Shown: one piece after another, positions 10,700-22,500 of the stretch | Layout of the letters: the number at the start of each line of letters is the position of its first letter | Numbering within the stretch: the stretch's first letter is position 1 | Source of the DNA: Auricularia sp. M13 | Taxonomy: Eukaryota; Basidiomycota; Agaricomycetes; Auriculariales; Auriculariaceae | Assembly (NCBI GenBank): GCA_037042915.1 | Contig: CM073198.1 | Span: forward strand, 3,968,001 to 4,032,000 | Length of the DNA: 64,000 nucleotides | Reading direction: 5' to 3' | Notes under the pieces: model-generated | Told to the model about the DNA's origin: nothing | The model's input: the letters and a program-made list of their open reading frames with translations, nothing else | Database searches by the model: none | Made by a program: the position numbers and the translations under genes

Positions 10700-12207
10700 T
10701 TATTCCTCATTGTGTTGCAGTATCCAACTGAGACGGTCATCATAATCCCAAATTCGTCGGAAGTGACGGAAGTCCCGGTCTCTTGCCACGCGGTTCTCTG
10801 TCCACAATTCCAATGTTACGCGCCGAAGCAGTTCGGGACGCGGAATGACGCCGCGTTGCCCACTATTGTTGACCGAGAGGGGCGGAGAGTGCAAGCGAGC
10901 GAAAGGCGTGCCAAAGACCGTCCGCGACGGAATCTTTGGGGGTCCCTCTGGATCCTCGTACGTCTTTTGCAGGAAGCGGTTCTCAAACTCGGCCATCGCA
11001 TCTTGCTCCCGGAATACGAGGTGTAAATGTTCCAGGGCGATGCAAGCTTTGAGTCCAATGAGGAGCGGCTGTGCGGAGCGCCTGTCAGCGAGATTATAAC
11101 GTGCACAAATTGGCAATATAAAATCACCGCTTTGCGCGCCTCACGCATGCGCAGCTCGAGCCGGAGCGTCGTTATGCCTTGACATGCATTGGACATGAAG
11201 TCAGAGAGTGATCTCGGTTCCCATGAGCAATAGCCCACGCGGATCGTCTCGAGCTTCTCCTTGAAGACGCTCTGGCATGCAGAGACGACCTGCGCAACGG
11301 CCAATGGCTCGCTCCGAGCCGCGTGAATGTCCAGAGTTGACACCCCGCGCGCGTTGTCGTAGGCGCTCGAGTTCGACGAGCCCGACTGAGGCCGGCCCCA
11401 TCCTGCCAGTGCGCCGGCGATGCACGTCACCTGGGATAATCGCCGCCATGCCAGCAATGGTATCTGCTTTTCTTGCCACGAGCTTCCCCAGAGCTCCAAC
11501 GTTTCGACATTGGGAAACACTTCGGCGAGAGCCTCCGGTATATACGCTGCGTCCATGGCCAGGGTGTGCACAGCGGGCCACGCGACGCCTTTGCTGGCCT
11601 CAACAACATCGAGAACACTGCACGTCGTGAGGCGGAGGACGCGCAGGTGTTCGCAGGATTGATATATCAGGCGCTTGACGGCCAATGGGGCCGGTTTAGC
11701 GGAGGAATTGGGCCGACCGTCGGCCCCGAACAGTTGAATGACATCCAAGGTGGTGTTGGGCGGCGCAGGCACGAAGCTCGCGGGCAAGTCATACAGCTCC
11801 AACGTACGCAAGTGTCGCATGCGCTGAAAGGAGACGCATAAGGAGCGGCTCAAGCTGGAGAGCGCGCTTATGGAGTTTGCCAGCCGCAGAACACGCAGAT
11901 TCGGCGACATGAGCAGTAATGCTTTCGCGACGGTAGCCGCAAAGTCGGCAGTGACGAGGTGCGGCATGCAGGCAGTCTGCGACTCTTCGTAGAAAAGGAC
12001 CATCTTGCCCAAAGATGCATGGCTTCGGGCGATGGTCCTCATGAATCTGGTCGCCTGAGAGAAACTCCGAATACAGACGTGGCCGTACAGCGAGGGCAAG
12101 GCAAGCTTTTTGACGCGGTAAGCGGTGAGACAAAGCGTCGCCAAGGTTACAGAGTCGCAGAGGCTTGCAACCACTGCCAGAACATCGTCGTCAAGAGTAA
12201 CGGGCAT
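10700..12207 (-). CDS. F-box/leucine-rich-repeat-type protein
   Basis: Two exons, 12207-11128 and 11068-10700, separated by a 59-bp intron, give 482 residues. The N-terminus LDDDVLAVVASLCDSVTLATL, then KKLALPSLYGHVCI, follows the F-box-like helix pattern common in agaricomycete proteins. The middle has irregular leucine-rich repeats (LRVLRLANSISAL, LRTLELYDLPASF, LRVLRLTTCSVLD, VETLELWGSSW). The C-terminal exon carries LKACIALEHLHLVFREQD. Such proteins usually act as substrate adaptors of SCF ubiquitin ligases, but the F-box match is weak and no substrate can be inferred. The 76-bp gap to the next gene on the other strand is probably a bidirectional promoter. Confidence 0.72.
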
Positions 12208-12283
12208 GTCGAAGCTGGCTGCACGAGCTTAACCCGCGATCCGGCACCTTCCGACTCGCTCTCTTCCGCTCGCACCTGGCTCG

Positions 12284-13391
12284 ATGGCCGAAGTCGCTGC
12301 TTTGCCGTCCAATGGCGACGTCGAAATGAAGGAGGACTCCGCGCCTGCACCGGCTGAAGCGCCGGCGACACCAGCGGTCGAAGAGCAAGAATCGGAAACG
12401 CTTTATATTCAGAACCTGAACGAAAAGATAAAGATTACGGGTAAGTCGCCCTTGACGCGTGAATTAGAATATTTCTAATGATTTGATTATTATTTTAGTA
12501 ATGAAGCAAACGTTGAAGAACCTTTTCAAAGCCTACGGCAACGTGCTGGACGTCGTCGCGCACTCGAACATCCGAATGCGCGGCCAGGCATTCGTTTCGT
12601 TCGAGTCGAAGGACATCGCGCGCAAGGCTCTGAAGGAGGTCAAGGGCTTCCCGCTCTACTCCAAACCCATGGTGCGCCATTTGACACTTCATTTAGACTC
12701 GGCTGACACTTAGTAGCAAGTATCCTACGCGAAAACGCGGTCAGACGCCGTTGTTCAGAAGCTCGACTCCGACCATCTCGACCAGCACAAGAAGGAGCGC
12801 CTAGAGCACAAACGTTAGTGTTTCACTCCAGCGCAGGTGTGCGCATATGAACGAATTTTGCAGGCAAGCAGCGATGGCACAATCCGCACGCACGCAAGGC
12901 GCGGGCAAAGAGGAAGGCCGAAAAGGGTACTTGGTCTTCTTGGACACTTATTGCATGTCCTTACTGTCTGTGCAGTGGACGGCGCTGCACCGGTACCACA
13001 GACCAAGCGGCCAAATGTCCTCATGCCGGACGAGTACCTCCCGCCGAACAAGATTCTGTTCTTGCAAAACCTCCCGGACAGCGTCACCAAGGACCAACTG
13101 GTCACGCTCTTCTCCCAGTGCGTCTTTCGGCTCTATGTGCGCGAGTGTATGTGGCGCTCACGTTCAACACTGTCAGGTATCCGAACTTGCACGAAGTCCG
13201 TCTTATCCCGACCAAGAAGGACATTGCGTTCGTCGAGTACGTCGACGAGGGGTCCGCGACGGTCGCGAAGGAGGCACTACACAATTACAAGCTGGACGGG
13301 GAGACCAAAATCAAGGTGCGCTGCCAAGCGAGCACCTACAGTGTGACTTTTTCCTTACTGATGTTTGCAGGTCACGTTTGCCAGGAAGTAA
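12284..13391 (+). CDS. U1A/U2B''-type spliceosomal RNA-binding protein
   Basis: snRNP protein that binds a hairpin loop of U1 or U2 snRNA in the nucleus. Seven exons (12284-12440, 12499-12671, 12717-12813, 12864-12926, 12976-13117, 13177-13315, 13371-13391) give 263 residues. RRM1 has RNP2 TLYIQNL and RNP1 RGQAFVSF, with the family hallmark SYAKTRSD after it. A basic linker follows (KRKQRWHNPHARKARAKRKAE). RRM2 has RNP2 ILFLQNL and RNP1 KDIAFVEY and ends VTFARK. A short acidic, Ala/Pro-rich N-terminus (residues 1-35) precedes RRM1. The fungal genome normally has one such gene, so the U1/U2 assignment is left open. Confidence 0.93.
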
Positions 13392-13669
13392 GGATCTGTT
13401 CGGTTTACCACTCTCTCGTCTTGCGCTTCTTTTTTGCATGTCATCCGTGTATCTGTGAGTTCTGTTGTCAGCTTTTGCCGTTGGCTGTACAATCTAGTCG
13501 ACCGCCGCCGAATGTCACTGCTTGTGATGCTCGCTCCAAATTCTCACGCGCACGCCTCAATGGACCCCGCGCCCAAGGTCATTCGCCCCGTATTCTCAAT
13601 TCAACTTCTTCATTATGATGACACATTAACGGGACTGAACATTATTTATCGAGACTGGTGAGTTGCGCC
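13392..13669. other. Convergent intergenic region
   Basis: 278 bp between two gene ends. No ORF, repeat or RNA gene is apparent. It should hold both 3' UTRs. Confidence 0.4.
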
Positions 13670-15850
13670 TCAACGAGCCTGCTCGAGGGTGTCGCTGATG
13701 AGCGCCTTAGCTTTCTCCGAGCGTGGTCGAATCGCGCATTTGAAGTGTTCGGGCGTGCTGCCAGTGCGGCCGATGAACGCGCAGTCTGGCAAGCAAAAAC
13801 GTGGCAAAGACGCACCTAACTATCCCGTCCTCTACCGCTCCAGTGGGCGTGATCTCCAGACCATTCTCATCGCAGGCCTTGCTCACTTCGAAGCATGCCA
13901 GGGTCGTCGCGATCATGATATACACGGACGAATCTGCGAAGTGTTTTCCGGGGCACACGCTGGATTGCACTCGACGTCAGCGCAGCACTATGCTGGGCAG
14001 CTGCGTCGCACCGTCTGCCGTATCCGAATATGTGGAGGCGTGGGTCAGGGACGGTCGCGTCGAGCCTTCCGGATCCGTCGCGCAGGAGGAATCGTTCCGG
14101 CTTGAAGCACTCTGGGTCGGGATACACTTTGGGGTCGCGCAAAAGTCCCCTAATGTGCCAATGCGACAAAACGCGGACCTCGTGATCAGTGCGTTCTGTT
14201 CTCAAGTCTCAGGCTCACTCTCACTCTCACCAGATGTTGCTGAGCAATATCGTCCCTTTGCTAATCGGCATGCCATCGTAGATGTCGTCCTCCTCGGCCA
14301 TATGCGGCAGTCCTGCAAAAGCCGTCAGCTACGCATCACGGCCATTTTAACCACCTCACCAAGTGGAAGGACAGGATATTTCCGGTATACCTCGCGGATG
14401 AGGGCTTCGACGTACGGCAACTGGCTGCGGTCTGCGAATGTGGGTAGACGATCGTGTCCAACGACACGGTCCAGCTCTTCTGCGCCTTGCGCTGCGCTTC
14501 GGGGTAGAATACCATCTCGAGGAAGAATCCCATGAGAACGGAAACCGTGGTATCTGCGCCTCCTTCGCGTGCGGATTAGACTGTGGGATCTCAGTGCTTC
14601 TGAGAGCAGACGGTCGCGTACCCAGGTACATGACCGCAGCAGTTTCCTTCACGATTGTTTCGTCGCTGCCTGGACGGGCGAGGGAATTCGTGACCATGCA
14701 TTCCAAGGAGCGTCCCTCCGCCTATGCACGTTGCATACTGACCATCAGTTGAGAACTGAATAGGACTTGTGGAAAAAAACTTGCCATATCGCTTCTCACA
14801 CGCTCAAAGGGGACATTCACCAGCGCCTCGACGTACTTCCGCGCATCGCGTGCGACACGCTGGAACTTTGCGCCGGGGAACCAGCTGGGTATGTGTCTGA
14901 CTATACGCCGTGAGGATTACGGTAAGCACTGGCAATTCATTCGCAGTACGAGGGCGAGGATCATGGGTGAACTCACGCGCAGGAAACTGCTCGACGAGCC
15001 ATTTGCCCGGGACGACCTCCGGGGACAACGACGCCATGGCGTCCTCGGCGATCGCGACGAACGGGTCGTTGTCCACGATTTCGATCCCGTATGCCGTGCG
15101 CATGATGTTCGCGGCTGCAGCACTGCCATTGCCCGACGCCCAGGTTAATAAATCCCAAATTCTACGACATGGATGGCCGCACCTTCTGATGTGCGTTATG
15201 AATTTCGACGGGCTCTCAAGCAGCCTTTGCACGAATACATGGGCGGACCGCGTCTGCAGCCCCGCGAGTTTGGCGTTCGCACCGGCGTGGAGGTATTGGT
15301 GCAGGTACTTGCGGCGGATGCGCCAGGGGTAGTCGTGTCGCATGAAGGTCAAGTTCCAGCCCCATCCCATCCTGACGTGAGGTTAACAGAAGCCGTGTAT
15401 ACGTGAACACTTGAGTCGGATTGGGTGCAAACTCACAGCTCCCCCATCTGAATCGTCGGCCTGTCCGCGTAGATGGACCCGCGTTTCTCCAGGAGCTCGA
15501 TCGCGATGGAGGCGTCGTTGATTACGACGAGGTTGTGCCCGGGAAGATGGAACTGGATGATCGGTCCTGAAGTGCAGAATCGTAGTAAATGCGCCAGATT
15601 AGTATTGCTGCGGTGATCATGAGCAGGGGATGGCACAGATACGCACCGTATTTTACGCCCATGACAGCGTACGCAGCATGCGACTTCGTCTTGGGCATGT
15701 CGAGAACGTTCCGATGAGAAACATCGGTTTCGGGCCAGGGATATCTCTCAGACCCTTCTGAGCGCGGCGATAGCGCTTCCAGAGGCGCTCCAAGAGCAGC
15801 AGGGCAGCGAAGCCAACGGGGTATACGTAGAGACCCTTGCTGGACAGCAT
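13670..15850 (-). CDS. Cytochrome P450 monooxygenase, microsomal
   Basis: Heme-thiolate oxygenase anchored in the endoplasmic reticulum. The N-terminus [20 protein letters not shown] is a membrane anchor followed by the proline hinge ([12 protein letters not shown]). Recognisable later parts: [11 protein letters not shown], the helix C region [12 protein letters not shown], the I-helix GADTT, the K-helix [19 protein letters not shown] (ExxR), the PERF segment (CFKPERFL) and the heme-binding loop FGYGRRQCPGKHF with its Cys. The tail reads [16 protein letters not shown] after a final 57-bp intron. Roughly ten or more short introns interrupt it. It resembles the CYP5144/CYP620-like group that is expanded in wood-decay fungi, but I cannot assign a subfamily or substrate. 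No pathway neighbours suggest a biosynthetic cluster. Confidence 0.9.
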
Positions 15851-16554
15851 GGCTCTCCGTCAGCGGGTGATTGAAGTGGGGAAATCAAACGCGCTGAAAG
15901 GCAAATCCTGCCAGCGCTGGTTTATCTGAGAATCTCTTGGGGACCGAGGCCCGAGACCAGTGACGTTTCCGCTTGACAGTTCTCGAAATCTCACCCCGGG
16001 TAAAGCATGTCCTCGTATTTCTGAAACCGGCAATGCACCGATCCTTCGCGAGCGCTAGACGCGGGACGTCACGGCCATTCATCCCCTTTGGTTCGAGTTG
16101 CAGCAGGAAGCTGCCTATTGTGGACACACCTTCAGCGCCTCAGCATTTGCCAAGCGCCCAACATACCCACTGTAAGTAAGAATTTCGATACGGCCGTGAT
16201 CACGCGGCGACAATTATCTGCCAGCACAGTAGCCGAACCCAACTGCTGAGTATCCTCGTCGCCCATTCAATGCTCAGTCGTACTGTGGGGTTTCAGATGA
16301 GCACGGTCGTCGCTCGTATCAGGTAGACCACAGACCACAATTCGCTCAGGCAAGTCCTGGGCGCTGCCAGCACCGGTACTCTACAGCCTGGCCTTACGCG
16401 CCCGCCCCTTGCACCACACGGGGCGACCGCCGCTCGTCGCACAATCCCTTCAGCCATTACGTGACTTGGACCCGCCGCGCGCGGTCAATCAGCAGGAATA
16501 CAAGCTACAATACACCGTTGAAATACAAGTTGAGGAACGCAGCGATCTCTACAC
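15851..16554. other. Intergenic region upstream of the P450
   Basis: About 700 bp. It should contain the P450 promoter and the cyclin H 3' end. I see no coherent ORF, repeat or RNA gene. Confidence 0.4.
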
Positions 16555-17765
16555 TCATGTGTCCACTTCCATCTTGGATTCCCCACCATTAGCGGCATGA
16601 GCCGTACCATTGGTTGCCCCAGTTCCATCCCCAAATGGATCATTCGCAGCCATGGCGGCGCGCGCTTTATCAGCTTTCCGTTTGCGTTTCGCAGCAGCAA
16701 TGGCTTCGATCTCAGCCTGTCTGCGCAAAAACCTGTAATATCAACCGCGTAAATACCCAACGACGGGAATTCGAAGAGGGGAGGACACTGACGCGCGGCT
16801 CCCAGGCACTTTTTCCGGATTCTTGCAAAGCTTGAGCCGGCGGTCGATCTCGCGCACGCTGTCCACCGAGGGCGGGACGCCGTCCGCCTCGATGGTGCGC
16901 GTTATGGCGTCCGCGAGCGCGTGGAGGTTGCCGTCCGTGATGCTAGAGTCGCGCTCGATCTTGCTCGTGAGCCAGCGCTCCGCCAGCTGCGGATGAGCTT
17001 TCCGTAAGGCGGCAAACGCAATTTGCGCGGGCGTGTAGAGCAGCTCGACGTCCGTCAGGCGCGAGCGCCGGATGTCGTCCATCGCGGGCTTGTACAGCGC
17101 GTCGAGCGTGTCGCGGTCCGGCTTGGGCGCGAGCGCCTGCATGTCGAGGTACATGCCCCAGAGCGCACGGTGCGCGTGCCAGACGGCGAACTCGAAGTTC
17201 AGGCTCTGCGCGACGGGGAACTCGAGGTCGAGCACGTCCGCGGTCGTCGTCTTCGGGATGCGCGCGACGTAGTCGTCGATGGACACCATCCTGTTGCACG
17301 TCTTGGCCGCGAGGAACAGCGCCGTCAGCCTGCACGCGAACTTGACATCAGAAATGCCCAGAAAGCCTGAAGGCAATATTGGACCCTATGTACACACATA
17401 ATATTCTTGGGATGGTGGTCCATGACGGTATTCTTGAGATAAAACCGCTTCATATACGAAATGCCCGTCGCCTCGATCTCCTCGGAAAACCGAAAGTGCG
17501 CGCACAGCTGCGGGATCTTGGTCGCGTAGTAGCGCACGAGCGCCAGCTCGTCCGCCGCAGTGATGAACTCGACTTTCGACGACGACCCGGCCTCGTCGCG
17601 CTCGAACGCCGCGCGGATTGTCGCCACCGCCGAGTTGGTTAGCGCCTCGCGCATCTGCTGCAGCTGTCCAGGCGAAAAGCGCCAGTGATTGTACTGCGAT
17701 GAGGACTCGTACAGGCCATGGCGCGCAGCAGAGGCCTGCGCGGCAGGATCTGGCGCGTCCACCAT
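16555..17765 (-). CDS. Cyclin H-type cyclin of the CDK-activating kinase / TFIIH
   Basis: Regulatory partner of Cdk7-type kinase in TFIIH, acting in transcription and cell-cycle control in the nucleus. The ATG at 17765 gives MVDAPDPAAQ, then the hallmark YESSSQYNHWRFSPGQLQQM. The first cyclin fold has ADELALVRYYATKIPQLCAHF and KRFYLKNTVMDHHPKNIMLTA (after removing a 68-bp intron at 17330-17397), then LFLAAKTCNRM. The second part has LEFPVAQSLNFEFAVWHAHRA. The C-terminus is charged (RRQAEIEAIAAAKRKRKADKARAAM) and ends MEVDT. Order and wording match fungal Ccl1/Mcs2. The malic enzyme gene ends 142 bp upstream of its start, same strand. Confidence 0.85.
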
Positions 17766-17907
17766 GGTGGTAGGAAAAGCAGGAGGGCAAGGCGCAATGA
17801 GCGCTCGGGCCTTGCCGCCACCGCGTTTGGCTCCGTTCGTTGTCCAAGCAAGGACTTTCATTCTACCAGGTGTGATACATGATGAGAACGTCCTCAAAAG
17901 AAGCATC

Positions 17908-20900
17908 TCAAGAATCCCCCTCAGGATCATACACATAACGATGATACACAGGCTCCCACCTCGCCTCCCTCGCGCGCTCCCTCACCTCCTCCTTCTTCCA
18001 CGGCACATTCGCCTGGCCCTCCTCGATGGCCTGCTCGGCGACCGCCACCGCGACCTCGAAGTTGACGTCGGGGGCATCGCCAAAGTCCGGCAGCAGCGCC
18101 GCGTCGGCGTCCGCGAGCGCGGGCGAGAGCGACGCCAGCGCGCGCGTGCCCGCGATCAGCATCGTGTCTGTTAGAGAGCGCGATTGCGAGAGGATGCAGC
18201 CTGCGTGCGGTTTAGAGAGGAGAGGACGGGGATGTGGGGAGGCGTACCGAAGCCCAGACCAGGGTAGATCAGTGCGTCTGCGGAAGATGAGTTTGGGCAC
18301 TGTAGCTGTTGCTGAACGCACTGTTGCACTCGGCAATACTGAGAAAGTGTCAGCGCATGGAGCGGCCGAGGCGGCAAAGAAAAGACGCACATATAATCCT
18401 TCTTCCCGCCGGGCATCTTGACGGGCTCGAACGGGCTGCCGGTCGCGATGAGCGCCATGCCCTGCGTCCAGTCGTTCGCGTCCTTCGGGTGCACCTCCGA
18501 CCAGCTTGCTGGGGTTCGAGAGCGGCAGGATGATCGGCCGCTCGCAGTGCGCCGCCATCGCCTGCACGATTTCGCGTGTGAACGCGCCGGCGTGCGTCGA
18601 CGTGCCGATCAGCACCGTCGGCTTGACCTGCTGCACGACGTCCAGCAGCGTCACCGTTCCGTCTGCGCGGGTGAGCTGCGAGTTTGACGGTGGAGGCGGA
18701 CGCACCGTCTCCTGAACCGGACCAGCTCTCGGACCGGATGAGCTCGTCGGGGAACGCGTCGCGCGTCTTGCCCTTCTTCTTCAGCTCGGTCGTCAGCAGG
18801 CCGAACCTGAGCTTTCATCAGCGTCGACGCCTCCTAGGATCGAGGACGCACTTGTCGACCATCCAAAACCGCGCGCTCGCCTCATCCCGTCCCAGACCAT
18901 CCATAACGACCATGGCATCGCGAATCTGACACGCAATGCCCAGGCCCGCGGTGCCCGCGCCGTACACGACAATCCGCTGCTCGCTCAATTTGCTCTTGGT
19001 GACGCCGACGGCGGCCATGAGCGTGGCGAGCGTGACGGCGCCGGTGCCCTGCACGTCGTCGTTGAACACCGCGTGCTTGGCGCGGTAGAGATTCAGCAGC
19101 CGCTGCGCGTTGTCGACGCCAAAGTCCTCAAAGTGCAGCAGGCTGTGCGGGTGGTGTTTCCGCACGAGCTGCACGAACCTTGCGATTTGGATATAAGATG
19201 CAAGCTGAGCGGGTGTAAGAGGAAGGCCATACGTACTTGTCGACAAACTGGTCGTATTCAGGCCCGCGCACGCGCTCGTGCGGCCAGCCGACGTAGAGCG
19301 GGTCGTCGAGCAGCGTCTTGTTGTTCGTCCCGACGTCGAGCACGACGCTCAGTGTATTGGCCGGGTCGACGCCCGCAACGAGCCTGCGACGCAACAATCA
19401 GCCAATCTGCGAAACATCGCGGGGTGTCACAGTCAGGCCGCAACGAGTGCAGCACTGTGGCAGGCTTCGCAACGGACCCGAAATTTTCATACTGTTAGGC
19501 AATAGATAGAAATGCTGGCGAAGTGCGCAATTTCACGAAGGAAGGATGTGGGTATGATGAAGGGAGCTGCGAGTCGTTGCGCGTGCTGCGACTCGCGAGG
19601 TCGCAACCTCGCGACGCGACGAACACCCCCATTAGGTGGGTATAGCAGCAAGCTCGCAATAGCTCGCTACAATGCTCGAAACGAAATTTTGCGAGCACCG
19701 TTACGAGTAAGTGCAGTGATAGCCCTCGCAACATCACTCGCTGCGCCGCACTCAACGCATGCCAGAATGCATGGGCTGTAGACGGATGACGGATGACGCG
19801 CAGAAGGATGGGAATAACATCCTTTGCCGAGTTTTTGTTGCGAGGCGGGGGTGTCACAGGAAGGCCGCAACGCGGAATTGCGAGTGTCGTTGCAGGCGAG
19901 CACTGTGACAGCCTTCGCAGCGCTCAGGCTGACGTTCCATGCCGCTAGAGCAGAAGAAATGCTGGGGGAAATGCATGATGCAGGTATGATGGTGTGAAAG
20001 CCTCGAGCGGGGAAATGCGTTGCGGAAGCCATTGCGAGTGGTTGCGCGTGCTGCGACTCGCAACGTCGCAACGCGTCGCAGCGACGCGTTGTGGCCACTG
20101 TAACACCCCAATTAGGGCGAACTCGCAACACCGTGCACCCCGAAAAAATAATGCAAGAATGCATCATTTGTGGACGGATGAGTTGGAGGTGGGGATGGGT
20201 TATGGAAATGCCATGCTTTACTGAGAGTGTGTTGTGTTCGTTGCGAGGTATTGCGACTCCCGGAACAAAGGGTCGCAACACGCCGCCGCGACTCGTTGCG
20301 AGCACCGTGACACCCCGATTAAAACTTAAAAGCTCAGACGTACGTGTAAACGGCAGACTTGGCGGTCGAAATCTGTTACAGTACACCGTCAGCCGTCTTC
20401 CTCGTCCAAACTGAAAATAAATGCCAACAACATACCCCAATACCCCCCACACCCTGATCTCCAATCCCCAGGATAGCCTCGGCATCCGAGCACACAATGA
20501 GGTCAATCTTGCGTCCCTTCGTCTGTTCAGGTAGTCCTCCTCCATGCGCTCAGCATTTGCGAAACACAAAAACAACCCATCCGGCCTTCTGAAAAGCCTC
20601 GAATAATTGGCAATGGCCTCCGCCTCGGTGGGTGTATAGATAATCGGCATCAACTCGCGCAGGTGGCGGCCCAGCAGCGAGTAGTACAACACCCAGTTCT
20701 GGGTCTTGAGCGACTGCAGGAACGCGTTCTGCTCGATGGGCTCTTTGCCGGTCTTGAGCTGCTCGTAGGCGCGCGCGCACTGGTCGTCGAGCGTGTTCAC
20801 GCGGAACGGGAGACGGCCGACCAGACCTAAGCAAATCAGGGTATGAGCCGTTGCATGATCAGTGTCGGCGTTGGCGTTGACGCTCACCAAAGCTCTTGCG

Positions 20901-20999
20901 CTCCTCGGCCGTGAAGGCCGTCCCCTTGTTGTACTGCGGATAGTCGAGGATGGCCTCGCCGCGGATGGCGAGCCTGATCGTCTTGGGCGGCTTGCTCAT
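17908..20999 (-). CDS. NAD-dependent malic enzyme
   Basis: Decarboxylates malate to pyruvate. Motifs in order: [78 protein letters not shown] (a 29-bp exon, 20344-20372), [41 protein letters not shown] (metal and malate binding), [13 protein letters not shown] (NAD binding), [14 protein letters not shown] and the C-terminal [15 protein letters not shown]. Upstream of this ATG the frame stays open through an Arg/Ala-rich stretch that begins with GTG in an ACCGTGG context, like a mitochondrial presequence. A net one-base excess at about 18505 (after LPLSNPSKL) breaks the frame. An intron of 960 bp (19384-20343) is full of repeat units. A TATA-like stretch lies at 21092-21104. Confidence 0.88.
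19421..20316. repeat. Small inverted-repeat-ended units inside a malic enzyme intron
   Basis: At least two diverged units share the ends GGGGTGTCAC... and ...AACACCCC followed by ATTAGG: 19421-19630 and 19848-20109. A further matching right end (GTGACACCCC) lies at 20307-20316. Their interiors share GC-rich blocks such as GTTGCGCGTGCTGCGACTCG (19574 and 20041 areas), and the stretches between them share GAATGCAT and GTAGACGGATGA-like words. No coding capacity is visible. This is a MITE-like family that inflated the intron to about 20 times the local norm. Confidence 0.65.
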
Positions 21000-21665
21000 C
21001 GTGCGGGCAGTGGCGAAGGCGCGAGAGTGACAATGGCAAGTGCGAGCGGCCAGCCGGGAAGCCACGGTATTATCTCTGCCAATCTATGACATCATGATAA
21101 ATATAGAGTATGAATTCTTGAGGGGCAGTGCCATCGTTGTTGAGCCAGGTGTGGATGAGACGAAAATGGTGGTCAGAGTGAAAGCACGAACTTGAAGTTG
21201 TGTATGACTATTTGTCGCGGATATTTCTCCTCATCATCATGAACCCGGATTCTAAGAGGATTATTACTGTAATGTTTTTCGGAGGACCTTAACTCTGGCT
21301 ACGAGGATTAAAAGTAGTCACCTGGTTGGGAATTCCGTAGTCTGCTTTTCAGACTGTACGCGGTCACAGGATAAGCAGGTGCAAGCCCGGCCAACGGTCG
21401 AAGACGCGAATTTAGCGAGCTCGTTTTCCTGCATCCTTAGCCTACCACGCCCAAGGCCTGAAATATTCAACAAGACGTTCAACATTATACTGTATTGCGA
21501 CACCGAGGACAGCATTGGCAAGTTACAATACACACAACACAACATGGATGACAAGTTGAAGAAGTTCAAAAATCGTCCAAGACTGCATTCGGGAGGAATT
21601 TGCAAGACAGCAGCGAGCATTCGAGTTGATGATACGGCAGGCGTTCGAGTGAAGAGAGGAATTCA
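21000..21665. other. Malic enzyme upstream region
   Basis: Holds the possible GTG-initiated presequence (21065-21000 on the minus strand), a TATA-like TATATTTAT on the minus strand at about 21092-21104, and the 3' end of the next gene. A 96-codon plus-strand ORF at 21379-21669 overlaps the downstream gene and lacks any family feature, so I do not call it. Confidence 0.4.
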
Positions 21666-22500
21666 TTAGACGAGCTGGCCCGCGAAACCGTCGCCCCGCC
21701 TGCGCGCGGAAATACTGCGGGCGATGACGACGACGAGGGCGACCGTGACGCAAATCCTTTAATAACGCAAAGACGAGTGTGAATACCGCGCTTCTCGAGA
21801 CGAACGTGCTGAAAGTAGTGCGCACCATATTGCCCACGCGAAGCCCATCTCCGCGTTCAGCTGGTTGCAGTAGTGCAGGTTGAACTTGATCGTGCTGCAT
21901 TCCAGTCAGAACCGGAGCACGCAGCACAAACGCAAGACTCTGAGACGCACGAGCAGTTGTTGCCGCCGCCAATAGCAGCAGTGATCGCAGCCGCGCCGGC
22001 CGTCCAGAATATCCACGTCAGCACCAAGCTAATACAGAATTCAGCGTTCAGCGTTCAGCACAGAAAAAGTAAAGGCGTACAAGATGAGATGGGACGCGAC
22101 GCTGGTGAGGACGCTGCCTGTGCTGGAGTGGAAGAACAGGCCTGCGTAGACGGCGCTGAAGAGGACGGTCCACCAGGACGCGAAGACGAGGAAGCGCGTG
22201 TCGTCGCGCGTCGCGCGGTTGTGGTACAGCGGCTCCTTGGTGTGCCGGTTGTAGCGCACCGTGAGCCAGGTCGATATCGAGCCCTGCACAACGGGCGGTA
22301 AGCAGCGGACAAGATAGCGCGAAGAAAGTAAGTAAGTAAATATATACCTCAACAATGGCCAGGAAGATGATGAGCCCAAAGAGAACTTCACCAATAAAAA
22401 AAGTACAGTAAAAAGTACAGTAAGTACAGAATTGCGCAAACAGTAACTTGGGATTGGGCGCACTCGGGTGCCCGCGCTGGACGTAGCTGCCGAATGCCAT
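21666..22500 (-). CDS. MARVEL-type four-helix membrane protein
   Basis: Small integral membrane protein, unknown role. Exons read MAFGSYVQRGHPSAPNPK, then a hydrophobic helix (LFGLIIFLAIVE), a loop STWLTVRYNRHTKEPLYH, a second helix (FASWWTVLFSAVYAGLFF), a third (WIFWTAGAAAITAAIG) followed by a Cys-containing extracytoplasmic loop (CSCVSESCVC), then FNLHYCNQLNAEMGFAWAIW, and a final helix VTVALVVVIARSI before a basic tail ending FAGQLV. The helix/loop order and CNQLxAxxxFAW motif are those of fungal MARVEL proteins, which sit in plasma membrane domains. Exon ends are approximate except the start and stop. Confidence 0.72.

Noticed and set aside
21379-21669. 96-codon plus-strand ORF near the MARVEL gene
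   Set aside because: It overlaps the MARVEL 3' exon in antisense and has no recognisable feature.
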